DNA of 20,154 nucleotides, from positions 1 through 20,154 of IMG/VR virus record IMGVR_UViG_3300014720_000239, one strand, 5' to 3'. A program made the position numbers and the translations under genes. The notes below the pieces were generated by a model. It had not been told where the DNA came from. It saw only the letters and a program-made list of their open reading frames with translations, and made no database searches. Of this stretch, positions 1 through 8,507 are shown piece by piece. The DNA comes from a virus. The stretch's first letter is position 1. Every line of letters starts with the position of its first letter.

Positions 1-1979
1 ACGTTATTGTTGTTGGCAAAGCCGTGATTTAGTAGATGTATTCTTACATTATTTGAACCAGAAGAAATGTAAGTGCCATCTCTATAGTAACGCAATTCAA
101 TGTTGGAAGAGGCAAGTGATGACTCACTGTCTACATCTGAAAGAAAATGCACATGTTCGCCAAATAGCTTAACACCTGCTGGTTGCACTAAATCTCTTAA
201 TATTTTTCTATATGCATCAATAGACTCTTTAACTTTTACAACAAATGAATAGTTTTGATAGTAGTCTCTATCTTGTAAGAAATTAAACGAACTTAGATGA
301 CCATCATCATTGATATATCTACCTGGTTTTGTGATAATACCTTCTAGTAAAACTGGTTGTAGATTTGCTGTTCCGTCTCCAGATCCAGTCATATCAATAT
401 ACGTATTTTGAGTCGTGTAGCTTGAGCCGCCAGCCGTGATAAGAACTCTTTCAATTCTACCAATAATACTATTAGCTTCTTTAAATTCACCACCTGCACC
501 TAATATAGCAGTAACCATTATGTTTGCACCATTGCCGGTAGTTGTTATAACATTAGCTACAGGCAATTGATCCATTGTGTAGCCAAGTCCGCCAGGCAGT
601 TCTCCATATGCAATAAATTTTACTTCAGTTATTTTACCATTAGCTGCGACTTGAGTTACATTACCTCTAGCTCCATAACCATATGTTTCTGGATAATTTA
701 TAAATTCTATTTTATCATTAGCTTGGTAGTTTAATCCACCATCAATTATTTCCATTCTACCAAGAATACCGAGTCTTTGTATCATAGTGTTACCGAACAC
801 ACCAATGCTTGGAGAAATATAACCTGCACCAGGTTCATTAACAACAATAACGCTTGCCGGACCTGCATTCGAAAATTGCCATGAGGCCAAAGAGTTTGCT
901 AAAGTTGTGTTGGCATTGGATCCAGCAATAAATCCTGTATAGTAAAGCCCATAGTTCACGTTGTTTATTAAAGCATTTTGAATATTTTCTATTGTAGCTG
1001 AGATAACATTATAAGAATTTTGATGGTATTTTTCGTCTGTATTAACCGCTGAAATGTATGCATTAGCGCCAAGACCTTCAGGATCACTTATTGCCATAAA
1101 ATCGCCGATTCTATATCCAGCACCACCACTCAAAACCGATATAGCTGCAATATTACCAGTCGAGACTTTATCTACTACAGCTACAGCTCCATTGGCGTCT
1201 ACGTCTGTGGAAACTACGATGACAGGATCGCCTCTTCTATAACTAGCTCCAGGATTAACAATTTTAACACCGTTGAGAATACCACCAAAGACACGGCCTG
1301 TAACCATTTTGGTCTGAGTAGATTCGTCAAAGTATGCGCGTATGGTTTCACCAGCCTTGAAATCACCTTTTACCTGTGAAATAATAAGTTCATCTACTCT
1401 AATATTTTTATCAAAAAATCTACTAACAGATTCAACTTTTGCTGATGCGTTTGATGTATTACCGGTAATTTTTCTGCTTACGAATTTTTCTAATGCAGCA
1501 GTATCATTATTTGCTACACCATTTATAGTCTCTTCTGTTATTCTGAGACTTCTTTCAATATACCATTTACCGTCCGATGCTCTCAAAACGTCTCTCTTAG
1601 GATAATAAAACTCTATCTCTTCATTGAATAATGCTCTCATCAGAAAGCGTATAGATTTTTCGCTTCCTGATGAACGATAAAAATCTTTAGCATTTTTAAG
1701 AATTAAATCTTTGTCTGCTACTGTATTTTTTGGCAAGAAATAAAGAAAACGTTGATATAGTTTTTCAGAAAAATCATCAAGAGTATTGTCAATGTCTAAG
1801 TAAGTGAGTAGATTTTTAGCCCTTTCGGTTGTTTTTCCGTACTGAAGAGTATTATTAGCCTGTTCTAGATATTCATAATATGCTTCTAGAAAAGCAACAA
1901 AATTAGGGTGATCATTTCTTACAAAGAAAGGAAGTTGACTAGCTACTACAGTTGATATTTTAGTATTTGTATTTGCCAT
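1..1979 (-). CDS. Large baseplate-proximal virion protein (gp7 position), partial
   Basis: This reading frame starts at ATG 1979 and stays open to the left edge, giving 659 residues with the C-terminus missing. Its start overlaps the gp6 stop by one base (TAATG), so the two are translationally coupled. Residues 1-170 look helical and contain FYRSSGSEKSIRFLMRALF (about residues 118-136), which resembles a segment I recall from large structural proteins of T4-like marine phages. Residues of roughly 235-525 carry at least five short glycine-aromatic repeats (PGASY, GGAGY, PGAGY, GGLNY, GGSSY), each followed by a beta-strand-like stretch. A second helical stretch (VKVKESIDAYRKILRDLV) follows. The position after gp25 and gp6 matches T4 gene 7, a baseplate wedge protein, but I see no clear gp7 signature. 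The call is virion protein with a gp7-like location; the exact identity is uncertain. Confidence 0.7.
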   Translation of the reverse strand, partial: MANTNTKISTVVASQLPFFVRNDHPNFVAFLEAYYEYLEQANNTLQYGKTTERAKNLLTYLDIDNTLDDFSEKLYQRFLYFLPKNTVADKDLILKNAKDFYRSSGSEKSIRFLMRALFNEEIEFYYPKRDVLRASDGKWYIERSLRITEETINGVANNDTAALEKFVSRKITGNTSNASAKVESVSRFFDKNIRVDELIISQVKGDFKAGETIRAYFDESTQTKMVTGRVFGGILNGVKIVNPGASYRRGDPVIVVSTDVDANGAVAVVDKVSTGNIAAISVLSGGAGYRIGDFMAISDPEGLGANAYISAVNTDEKYHQNSYNVISATIENIQNALINNVNYGLYYTGFIAGSNANTTLANSLASWQFSNAGPASVIVVNEPGAGYISPSIGVFGNTMIQRLGILGRMEIIDGGLNYQANDKIEFINYPETYGYGARGNVTQVAANGKITEVKFIAYGELPGGLGYTMDQLPVANVITTTGNGANIMVTAILGAGGEFKEANSIIGRIERVLITAGGSSYTTQNTYIDMTGSGDGTANLQPVLLEGIITKPGRYINDDGHLSSFNFLQDRDYYQNYSFVVKVKESIDAYRKILRDLVQPAGVKLFGEHVHFLSDVDSESSLASSNIELRYYRDGTYISSGSNNVRIHLLNHGFANNNN

Positions 1980-4027
1980 TATTCAGGATCTATTTCAATT
2001 TGAATTGAACTGACATCAGCCAAGTCTACATCTATAATGCCGTTTCTTGCTTGGCGAACAATATCGCTATCTGGTTTAATATTTACAGTTAATATATTTT
2101 GTTCATAAATGTCGTTTTCTTCAACAGAAATAGTATATAGATTTTTGAGTGTGATCTTACCTACATCATAGTCTATTGTTCCTGCTTCAGAATCAACAAT
2201 CACTTTTTGACCATCTTCTTTAAAGTAGAATGATTGTAAGATACCATTTCTAAACTGTAAACTAGCCGCTGCGGTAGCTCCAAACCCACCACCACCCGTC
2301 AAAGCAACTGTAGCTCTGGTATAATTTTGACCTCTTGTAAGAATATCAATAGAATTGACTCTGCCATTTACTATTCTCGCTCTTGCTGTTGCACCTGTTC
2401 CATCACCTGTTATCGTAACAGTAGGAGGTACGACATAATTAACTCCAGGATCTTCTATTTTTATAGAGTCAATTCCTGTAAACGAACCTGTAACTTCTTC
2501 AAAATATACATCTCTTTCTAAATTGAATGTGTCGTATGTTTTTACTGATGGATAAGTATACATAGCTTCAGTGAGTCCGCCGCGATGTAGCTTTGTATCA
2601 AAATTTATAATATAGTTTTGCCTAGAGTTTGGAACCAATGTTATTCTTTTTTGTAGAAATGCTGTTGCTTCGCTACTTAAAATAGATTGGTGCGCTCTAT
2701 CAACATAGTTGTGTAATACAGATTCTCGATACGCTGATTCAAAAGTGCTTAATTCACTATCTACATAATCTTCTACGGCTGCTCTAACCAAACTATTAAT
2801 TTGAGATTCATTTAAATCTGTTAAGTTTGGTTTCCAATTTACAGAAATTCTCAATAACAAATAAGTATAATTAGGTTCTACTATTTCTGGAAATATAGAA
2901 ACAACGCTTCTTTTTGATATGATATCATTTACAATTCTTTGTTTCTCAGTAGTTGTAAATTCATAATTGCTTATTGGTTTTAATGAAATAAAAATTTTAC
3001 CATAAATTGGTGGATCATTTTCATCGCCGGGCCAAATAGAAATTGAACTGATATTTGGATAATCTTTTAACAGTAGAGATTCAAAATCACTTATAGTTAC
3101 TGCTCTATTTTGTGATGTGTAATGAATAGGTGCTCTAAATCTTATTTGCTCTATGGTTTCTTTATCTGCGCCAGCAGCCGCTGCTGTTAAAGAAGATACG
3201 GCAACATTAGAATATCCAGCAATATTTTCTATATTCGTAAATACATTTGCTTTATTAGCTGCTGAGCCTAACGTGTCTAGATATTTTATGATAACAATAT
3301 TTCCATTAGCAGGTTGCTTACCAAGAACATTATCACCAAAATAGATCATGTAGTTTTCGTCTAAATTTTCTTCAAAGAAAAACACTGTAGAATTTGCTGT
3401 GATTTCTGTAATGTCTTCAGCCAGTGCATAAGATTGTGTAGATGTATTCGCTGAAGATTCTTGAATACTGACAGTAATTGTTTTGGTGTCTACATTAGCT
3501 GAAGGCAATAAAAATTTTCTATTTGAGTTTACTACAGTGTAGAATAGGTTTGATGTTTCACCCTGTTTTATTGCAACATTATTGAATGTAAACTTACCGC
3601 CTGATTTTGAAACAATATAAGTCTCTGTTGTAGAAAAAGTATAGTTTACACCATCAATAGCCTCTGAGATAAAACGGGTAAACTTAGGCAGAACTAGAGC
3701 AGTTTCTGTATCGCCATTTGGTGGTGTTACTACAACATTTACTGTAGCTACAGCTCCGGTTCTTGATCTTGGAACATAGTTTGTTAGTTTAGAAAGGGAT
3801 AGCACAGAATTTCTTATCTGAGCAGTATCTAAGAACATTTCGTTACCGATCATGTTCAGATAGTATCCCATATAGTGAGTATTGTAAGCTAGAATATCTA
3901 ATAATACAGATAGACCTGATCCATCAAAATCATAGTCGGAAAATTCTGACTGGTTTCTGAGATAGGTCTTTAGATTTTCTTTGATCGTATTGAAATCTAA
4001 CTCAGATATTCTAAGTGCGCCTGCCAT
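1979..4027 (-). CDS. 6: Baseplate wedge protein gp6 (baseplate J-like)
   Basis: gp6 forms the inner ring of the T4 baseplate wedge and joins neighbouring wedges. The protein has 682 residues (T4 gp6 has 660). The N-terminus (ISELDFNTIKENLKTYL, then DGSGLSVLLDILAYNTHYMGYYLNMI) is the classic gp6 start. The middle shows the baseplate-J type region around KETIEQIRFRAPIHYTSQNRAV. The C-terminal end (GTIDYDVGKITL ... QARNGIIDVD) is also gp6-like. Between these, residues of about 517-600 hold two repeats of the form GxxYxxPPTVTITGDGTGATARA and GQNYTRATVALTGGGGFGATAAA. These look like an insertion and resemble the repeats in the next gene. There is no good ribosome-binding site: the start follows the gp25 stop by three bases (TAAAAAATG), so coupling is likely. 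Confidence 0.95.
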   Translation of the reverse strand: MAGALRISELDFNTIKENLKTYLRNQSEFSDYDFDGSGLSVLLDILAYNTHYMGYYLNMIGNEMFLDTAQIRNSVLSLSKLTNYVPRSRTGAVATVNVVVTPPNGDTETALVLPKFTRFISEAIDGVNYTFSTTETYIVSKSGGKFTFNNVAIKQGETSNLFYTVVNSNRKFLLPSANVDTKTITVSIQESSANTSTQSYALAEDITEITANSTVFFFEENLDENYMIYFGDNVLGKQPANGNIVIIKYLDTLGSAANKANVFTNIENIAGYSNVAVSSLTAAAAGADKETIEQIRFRAPIHYTSQNRAVTISDFESLLLKDYPNISSISIWPGDENDPPIYGKIFISLKPISNYEFTTTEKQRIVNDIISKRSVVSIFPEIVEPNYTYLLLRISVNWKPNLTDLNESQINSLVRAAVEDYVDSELSTFESAYRESVLHNYVDRAHQSILSSEATAFLQKRITLVPNSRQNYIINFDTKLHRGGLTEAMYTYPSVKTYDTFNLERDVYFEEVTGSFTGIDSIKIEDPGVNYVVPPTVTITGDGTGATARARIVNGRVNSIDILTRGQNYTRATVALTGGGGFGATAAASLQFRNGILQSFYFKEDGQKVIVDSEAGTIDYDVGKITLKNLYTISVEENDIYEQNILTVNIKPDSDIVRQARNGIIDVDLADVSSIQIEIDPE

Positions 4028-4030
4028 TTT

Positions 4031-4432
4031 TTATCTAACCTTTTCCAAGAAAATTGTTGTTACATATGGTTCTAATCTGTTACTTACTTGAAAAACGATA
4101 CGAGCAGAATAGCCATTGTTATCAGGATCTGCTCTAACTGATACAGAAGATAATATTGCTCTAGGTTCAAAGTTGATTATGACATCTCTAATCTGATCTT
4201 GTAAAAAATTAGCTGTAATTGGACCTATGTTATCAAAAAGTATCTTTTGTGCATTAGAACCAATAAAAGAGCGAAACGGCCTCTCATAGAAATTGGTCAG
4301 AACCAAATTTCTAATAGACCTTATAATAGCGTTTGGACCTACTTTTTTGCCGATATCCTTTGTCACAGGATGTATCGTGAAATCTAGGTCTAAATCCGTG
4401 TAATCTTTTGCTCTTGATACTATGCTTGCCAT
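4031..4432 (-). CDS. 25: Baseplate wedge protein gp25 (TssE-like)
   Basis: gp25 is the small wedge protein that contacts the sheath and is the phage counterpart of type VI secretion TssE. The length (133 residues) matches T4 gp25 (132). The conserved core is visible: DLDFTIHPVTKDI near the N-terminus, ERPF at residues 51-54 and the FEPRAI segment at about 88-93, which contains the EPR motif typical of the family. It sits between the PAAR gene and gp6, in the order expected for a wedge/spike operon. The start follows the PAAR stop by eight bases in an A-rich leader with no clear Shine-Dalgarno, so re-initiation or coupling is likely. Confidence 0.95.
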   Translation of the reverse strand: MASIVSRAKDYTDLDLDFTIHPVTKDIGKKVGPNAIIRSIRNLVLTNFYERPFRSFIGSNAQKILFDNIGPITANFLQDQIRDVIINFEPRAILSSVSVRADPDNNGYSARIVFQVSNRLEPYVTTIFLEKVR

Positions 4433-4440
4433 ATTTTTAT

Positions 4441-4734
4441 TTATCCGTATGCTGTAACATCGCCGCTACCTTGCGCCGTCTGTGGATTACAATGTGGAGG
4501 ACCAATAGGTGGACATAAATTATCTGCTACTGCACTATCAGCAGCGTGAACAATAACTCTTTTGCCCTGTATTTTCACAGTAGAACCAGAAGGAATTAAC
4601 CCTCCGCCGCCATGTGTATTAGGATCATTATCAACTGCCCAAAGTTTTCCATTTACTGTTACAGTCCCTTGGCCAACAACGGTAGTCGTTGCACCACATA
4701 CTCTTAAATCGTCTTGTCTATGTGCTGGAGGCAT
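4441..4734 (-). CDS. PAAR-repeat spike tip protein
   Basis: PAAR proteins cap the central spike of contractile tails and type VI systems with a sharp zinc-bound cone, as gp5.4 does in T4. This 97-residue protein starts MPPAHRQDD and has the short, glycine-rich, His/Cys-containing pattern of the family (VCGATTTVVGQGTVTVNGK, NTHGGGG, VIVHAADSAVADN, PIGPPHCN). The candidate metal ligands are the His and Cys residues near the N-terminus, in NTHG and in PPHC. It lies directly after the beta-helix gene whose tip it would close. An AGGA ribosome-binding site lies seven bases before the ATG. Confidence 0.9.
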   Translation of the reverse strand: MPPAHRQDDLRVCGATTTVVGQGTVTVNGKLWAVDNDPNTHGGGGLIPSGSTVKIQGKRVIVHAADSAVADNLCPPIGPPHCNPQTAQGSGDVTAYG

Positions 4735-4742
4735 TTTTATTC

Positions 4743-5399
4743 CTATGGGTTTAGATCAATACCTGAACGATCAATAATCTGCATACCAGATTTTGACTCT
4801 GTAAGCATTGTTGTTCCTGCTTCTACTTTCATGCTTGTTTTTGCTTTTACACTGACAGAGCTAGATACAGAACCAAGCTTCATTGTTCCTGCCGCGCCCA
4901 TTTGAAAATCACCGCCAGTTGACATATGTGCATCATCACCAACAGTCATCTTCATAGTCTTTGGTGTCATCTCTAACTGTTCTGAAACATTCATGTTCAT
5001 ATTTTGAGCGTTAAATGTAGCATTACCCTTGACGTTTGTTTCCATATCACCGTTTACTTGCCAATGAGCATTGCCTTCAACTTTGAAAGTTGCATCTCCA
5101 TCAACGATTACATCATATTTTCCGGTAACATGCAATTGGCCCTCACCCTTTATTTCAAATTCCATTTTTCCATTTTGTGACACTATTTTAACAGATCCAT
5201 CTGGCGCTATTGTAAACCCTGCACCAGATCGGTGAGTGCATCGGATAAATTCATTACCCTCTTCAAAACTCATTTCAAGCTCATTACCACTTCTATCAAT
5301 AACTTTGTGAGAGTTTAAATGTGTTTCGCTTTTTGGAGTTGGATTACCCTTTACTTTAGGTTCTGCTTCTTTTTTAGGTGTTATTCCTGTAAATGCCAT
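4743..5399 (-). CDS. Central spike beta-helix protein (gp5 C-terminal-like)
   Basis: This is a needle protein of 218 residues. From about residue 65 it consists of short alternating beta repeats (for example KVEGNAHWQVNGDMETNVKG, then NATFNAQNMNMNVSEQ). This is the pattern of the gp5/VgrG triple-stranded beta-helix, in which each chain of a trimer contributes to one prism. The N-terminal part (SHKVIDRSGNELEMSF, THRSGAGFTIAPDGSVKI) is like the VgrG/gp5 stretch leading into the helix. In T4 this module is fused to an OB fold and a lysozyme; here it is its own gene, between the OB-fold gene and the PAAR tip. A good AAGGA site lies eight bases before the ATG. Confidence 0.88.
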   Translation of the reverse strand: MAFTGITPKKEAEPKVKGNPTPKSETHLNSHKVIDRSGNELEMSFEEGNEFIRCTHRSGAGFTIAPDGSVKIVSQNGKMEFEIKGEGQLHVTGKYDVIVDGDATFKVEGNAHWQVNGDMETNVKGNATFNAQNMNMNVSEQLEMTPKTMKMTVGDDAHMSTGGDFQMGAAGTMKLGSVSSSVSVKAKTSMKVEAGTTMLTESKSGMQIIDRSGIDLNP

Positions 5400-5410
5400 T
5401 ACTAAATTCC

Positions 5411-6604
5411 TTAATCAAAAAATTCTTTGAGTTTCTTTTTTGCATGGACTATTGGTTTACTTGATATATTATCAAGATTTTCTTTGAATTTTTGTCTTGA
5501 TTCGGGCGCAAACCTGTCTAACATTGGACCTAACTTATCTGATATTGATTGCAAAGCATCAACGCTACCAAGTGCTGAACTAAAAGCTCTTTCTGCTGCT
5601 TGCATGGCATCAGACTTCAGTGTCGTAATATCACCAAGAGGACTTATTATTTGTTCTAGTTCACCAAATGGTGTCTGTATTTTACTTATTACCGGTTCTA
5701 AAAGATCCATACCTGTGATAGAATCATCCGAATCTATCTTTTGTAATGCTTGTATAATATCATCAGAATTCTTAACGTTTTTTAAGATTTCAACCGCTTT
5801 TACAAAAAAGATTTCAGGATTTACTTTTTTACCAGCTGAACTACCACCAGCACTAATGGGCGTATAACTTCTTACTAGTCCCATAATACTTTCAAGTTGT
5901 TCACCAACACCGTTTGGCAAAGCTTTGAAAAGTTCATCTTTCAACTGAGCAGGCATCATGTTCAAGAGATTACCTATTGAGAAGTTCATTCCGGGTAGTC
6001 CACTCAACATAGAACCAGTAAGTATAGCTTCAGCTTGATCTAAAGCTGTAGAAAGATTTTGAATTTGAGGAACTCTAGACCCAAATATAGGAGAAGACGT
6101 TATACTATTGATAAGACCGTCGGCCTTGGCTAAATTCCAAGTACCTTTTTCTATAATTTTTGCAACTACTGGACTATTTTGTGTCTCTTGAACATCAGGA
6201 GGAAGTTTTACAGGTTTGCCTCTCTCTTGTTCTTTATAAGTCTTAACTCTATCGTTTGCTCCAGGTAAAAGATCAGATCCTGCTAATTGAGGATTTTTGT
6301 TTTCTTTATTGTTAAGAACACTTGTGATAACACCTCTTGATGTTCCACCATCGCCTGGATTTTTACGAACAGTAACCATTTGCCCCTTATCAAGGGCTGC
6401 TACAGATGTCATCGCACCAAAAATTGAATTCTCGGCTGGTATCCAGGCTAGATGTTCGTCAGGTACGTTATTGCCCTGTTTTCTTGGAACTCTAACTTTA
6501 TAAAGAATTTGTCCTGATGGCAATTCTTTATGATCTACAATATATGCTTGTTCTGTTCGGCCCTCATCAGGAAAAGACCTATGCTTATAATAACCTGGAT
6601 CCAT
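5411..6604 (-). CDS. 5: Baseplate hub/spike protein with gp5-type OB fold
   Basis: I chose the ATG at 6604 (397 residues), one base after the gp27 stop. An in-frame ATG at 6640 would overlap gp27 by 35 bases, and the shared segment HRSFPDEGRTEQAYIVD starts after both. Residues of about 1-100 (YKVRVPRKQGNNVPDEHLAWIP ... GQMVTVRKNPGDGGTSRGVI) look like the N-terminal OB fold of gp5-type hub proteins. The rest is helical and low in cysteine, with no lysozyme motif. This differs from T4 gp5, which carries a lysozyme domain and beta-helix after the OB fold. The protein would sit on the gp27 trimer and hold the separate spike encoded next. Confidence 0.8.
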   Translation of the reverse strand: MDPGYYKHRSFPDEGRTEQAYIVDHKELPSGQILYKVRVPRKQGNNVPDEHLAWIPAENSIFGAMTSVAALDKGQMVTVRKNPGDGGTSRGVITSVLNNKENKNPQLAGSDLLPGANDRVKTYKEQERGKPVKLPPDVQETQNSPVVAKIIEKGTWNLAKADGLINSITSSPIFGSRVPQIQNLSTALDQAEAILTGSMLSGLPGMNFSIGNLLNMMPAQLKDELFKALPNGVGEQLESIMGLVRSYTPISAGGSSAGKKVNPEIFFVKAVEILKNVKNSDDIIQALQKIDSDDSITGMDLLEPVISKIQTPFGELEQIISPLGDITTLKSDAMQAAERAFSSALGSVDALQSISDKLGPMLDRFAPESRQKFKENLDNISSKPIVHAKKKLKEFFD

Positions 6605-6605
6605 A

Positions 6606-7832
6606 TTATACTCTACCCGCTGCCACAGTTTCCGACACACACTCCAATATAGTTATGCCTAAACCACCAGCTTTGATGTTATGTGTCATACTTGAAATTA
6701 GATATTTGCCGCTGCCATATAATCTTCCGCCTTCTGAACCTTTGTTAGGAAAATCAACTTGTATTGTTTTACCAGCATGTAAAAACGGACTAAACGGCAC
6801 TGTTAGTTTAAGTGCTATCTTGTCTTGATCTAGTAAAGCCATTCTTGGTCTACGCTTTACTAGATATTTTTCTATATTTGGATTACATACGCCCTGATCT
6901 GACTCTGTTTCTGTAATAGAAGAAACCATGAAAGGAGAATTGCCGCAATCAGATGGTTGCCCAAACATTCCAAACTTTCCTGTTAATGTATTGAATACAG
7001 AAGCAACTGTAATATCATTGCCGTTTTCATCATAACCATTTAATACATCCGATAGCATATCAAAATCACATGGAAAATCAAAGTTCATGATGCTTAATGG
7101 AGACGCATATGATATATCTATATCACCCTTATCGGTGTAAGAAAACGACCAAACCTCTCTAGCAGCAGCTAAAGATGTTAGTGATCTAAAATGATGTGTG
7201 CCAAGATTTTCATAAGTCATATAATGAATAAAAGAAGGGTCCATCTTCATTGTGCTTAGAGCAACTTCAGAGTTTTGAAATATTGCTTGAAACGGATGAA
7301 CGTTCTCAGCATTATATTCTCTAGGTGGCATAGAAGATTCAACATCTATTCTTGGTGCTTTTATACACCCTCTTAGAATATCAGAAACAACTTGACTAGC
7401 TGGTGAGCAAGGCCAAGACTTACTTATAAATGTTTTAGCATCTTTTATAATAGATGGATCACATGCATCTAACTCAAACACCTCAACGTCATAATTGATT
7501 CTTTTTCTTTTACTCAGACGATATATCATCTGGCTAACTTGCAACTCAGATGTAACGTTATATGGTGTTTTATCTCCGTAAGCATCAATTATTGGTCTTT
7601 TTGCTGTAATGCTAACAGACTTACCATAAAAGTTATCTAGATTTTTTTTGCCAGCATCTTGAACGTTTGATATCTTATTTTGAACGACAATATTGGTTTG
7701 TAAACCTGGTGTTAAAAGGCTTTCAGTCAAGTTAACTTCAGTTGCATTTATTTCTATGAGTTCATTTCTTCCTACATCAATATTGGTTGTAAGCTGTGTA
7801 AGATAAGAACTTTGTTTTGTTTCTTCAGCCAT
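6606..7832 (-). CDS. 27: Baseplate hub protein gp27-like
   Basis: The protein has 408 residues (T4 gp27 has 391). It starts two bases after the gp53 stop and is followed at once by the OB-fold hub gene. In T4, gp27 forms the trimeric hub that adapts the sixfold tube to the threefold spike. The C-terminal part (LKLTVPFSPFLHAGKTIQVDFP ... YGSGKYLISSMTHNI ... GITILECVSETV) has the layout of hub proteins of the gp27/gpD group, whose last domain is a beta barrel. The remainder is diverged, so the call rests on the C-terminus, length and position. Confidence 0.82.
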   Translation of the reverse strand: MAEETKQSSYLTQLTTNIDVGRNELIEINATEVNLTESLLTPGLQTNIVVQNKISNVQDAGKKNLDNFYGKSVSITAKRPIIDAYGDKTPYNVTSELQVSQMIYRLSKRKRINYDVEVFELDACDPSIIKDAKTFISKSWPCSPASQVVSDILRGCIKAPRIDVESSMPPREYNAENVHPFQAIFQNSEVALSTMKMDPSFIHYMTYENLGTHHFRSLTSLAAAREVWSFSYTDKGDIDISYASPLSIMNFDFPCDFDMLSDVLNGYDENGNDITVASVFNTLTGKFGMFGQPSDCGNSPFMVSSITETESDQGVCNPNIEKYLVKRRPRMALLDQDKIALKLTVPFSPFLHAGKTIQVDFPNKGSEGGRLYGSGKYLISSMTHNIKAGGLGITILECVSETVAAGRV

Positions 7833-7833
7833 T

Positions 7834-8505
7834 CTATAGTCTTCTTGCCAAACTTTGTATTACTGTTTCTTTTCGTGCTACTCGCATGATATCATCAAAT
7901 TCAGCTTTTATGATTGGATAATAATCTGACTTAATCAATTTGATATTTCTCTTCTTTTCATTTAGATCAAATTCATAGTCATAAGCATAGACAATATTTC
8001 TATAGGTATACATAAACGCTGTTTTATTTCCAACTGTCAATTGTAGTGGATTTAAATCTTCATTTGGTAAAGTGTTATACTCAGATAATGTTATTTCATA
8101 TCTTCTAATAGTTTCAGTGTTGGTGCTAACATCTACAGTCTTGATTATCTTCTCATACTTATGGATTGCTGTTTTAGAACTTTCTATGCTACTATACTTA
8201 TTAATGATATACTTGTCAAAATTTGTGTCTATTAATGGCCAGTCATATAGAGGATCAAGTCTTCTGTTTGAAAGCATTATGATCCAATAAGATTCAGGAT
8301 CACCATAATATCTTTCTGCTAAAATCTCTAATTTATCTGTGTCTTTGATTACATAATCATAGTAGATAAAGATGTTATCAAGAGAATTGGCCAAGAAACC
8401 TACCCTTGTCAATATGTTTACAGGAAAATCAAACTCTTTTGTTAGATTTCCATCTAAACTCATATTATATTTGACAACAGGAAACTTATCAAAAAATTGT
8501 GCCAT
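7834..8505 (-). CDS. 53: Baseplate wedge protein gp53
   Basis: gp53 is a wedge component that bridges wedges around the hub. The protein has 223 residues (T4 gp53 has 196). The N-terminal region contains the diagnostic LysM-like stretch DTDKLEILAERYYGDPESYW followed by IIMLSNRRLDPLYDWPL (about residues 55-92), the most conserved part of the family. The C-terminus is basic (RVARKETVIQSLARRL). The ATG lies two bases after the gp48 stop, so expression is probably coupled. Confidence 0.93.
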   Translation of the reverse strand: MAQFFDKFPVVKYNMSLDGNLTKEFDFPVNILTRVGFLANSLDNIFIYYDYVIKDTDKLEILAERYYGDPESYWIIMLSNRRLDPLYDWPLIDTNFDKYIINKYSSIESSKTAIHKYEKIIKTVDVSTNTETIRRYEITLSEYNTLPNEDLNPLQLTVGNKTAFMYTYRNIVYAYDYEFDLNEKKRNIKLIKSDYYPIIKAEFDDIMRVARKETVIQSLARRL

Positions 8506-8507
8506 CT

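Noticed and set aside
3153-3344. Plus-strand frames within the leftward baseplate genes
   Set aside because: They are antisense to well-supported structural proteins and show no start signals or recognisable content.
4429-4446. GATAAATA-like sequence before gp25 on the minus strand
   Set aside because: It arises from the PAAR stop codon and an A-rich junction inside a continuous operon, with a mismatch to the box.
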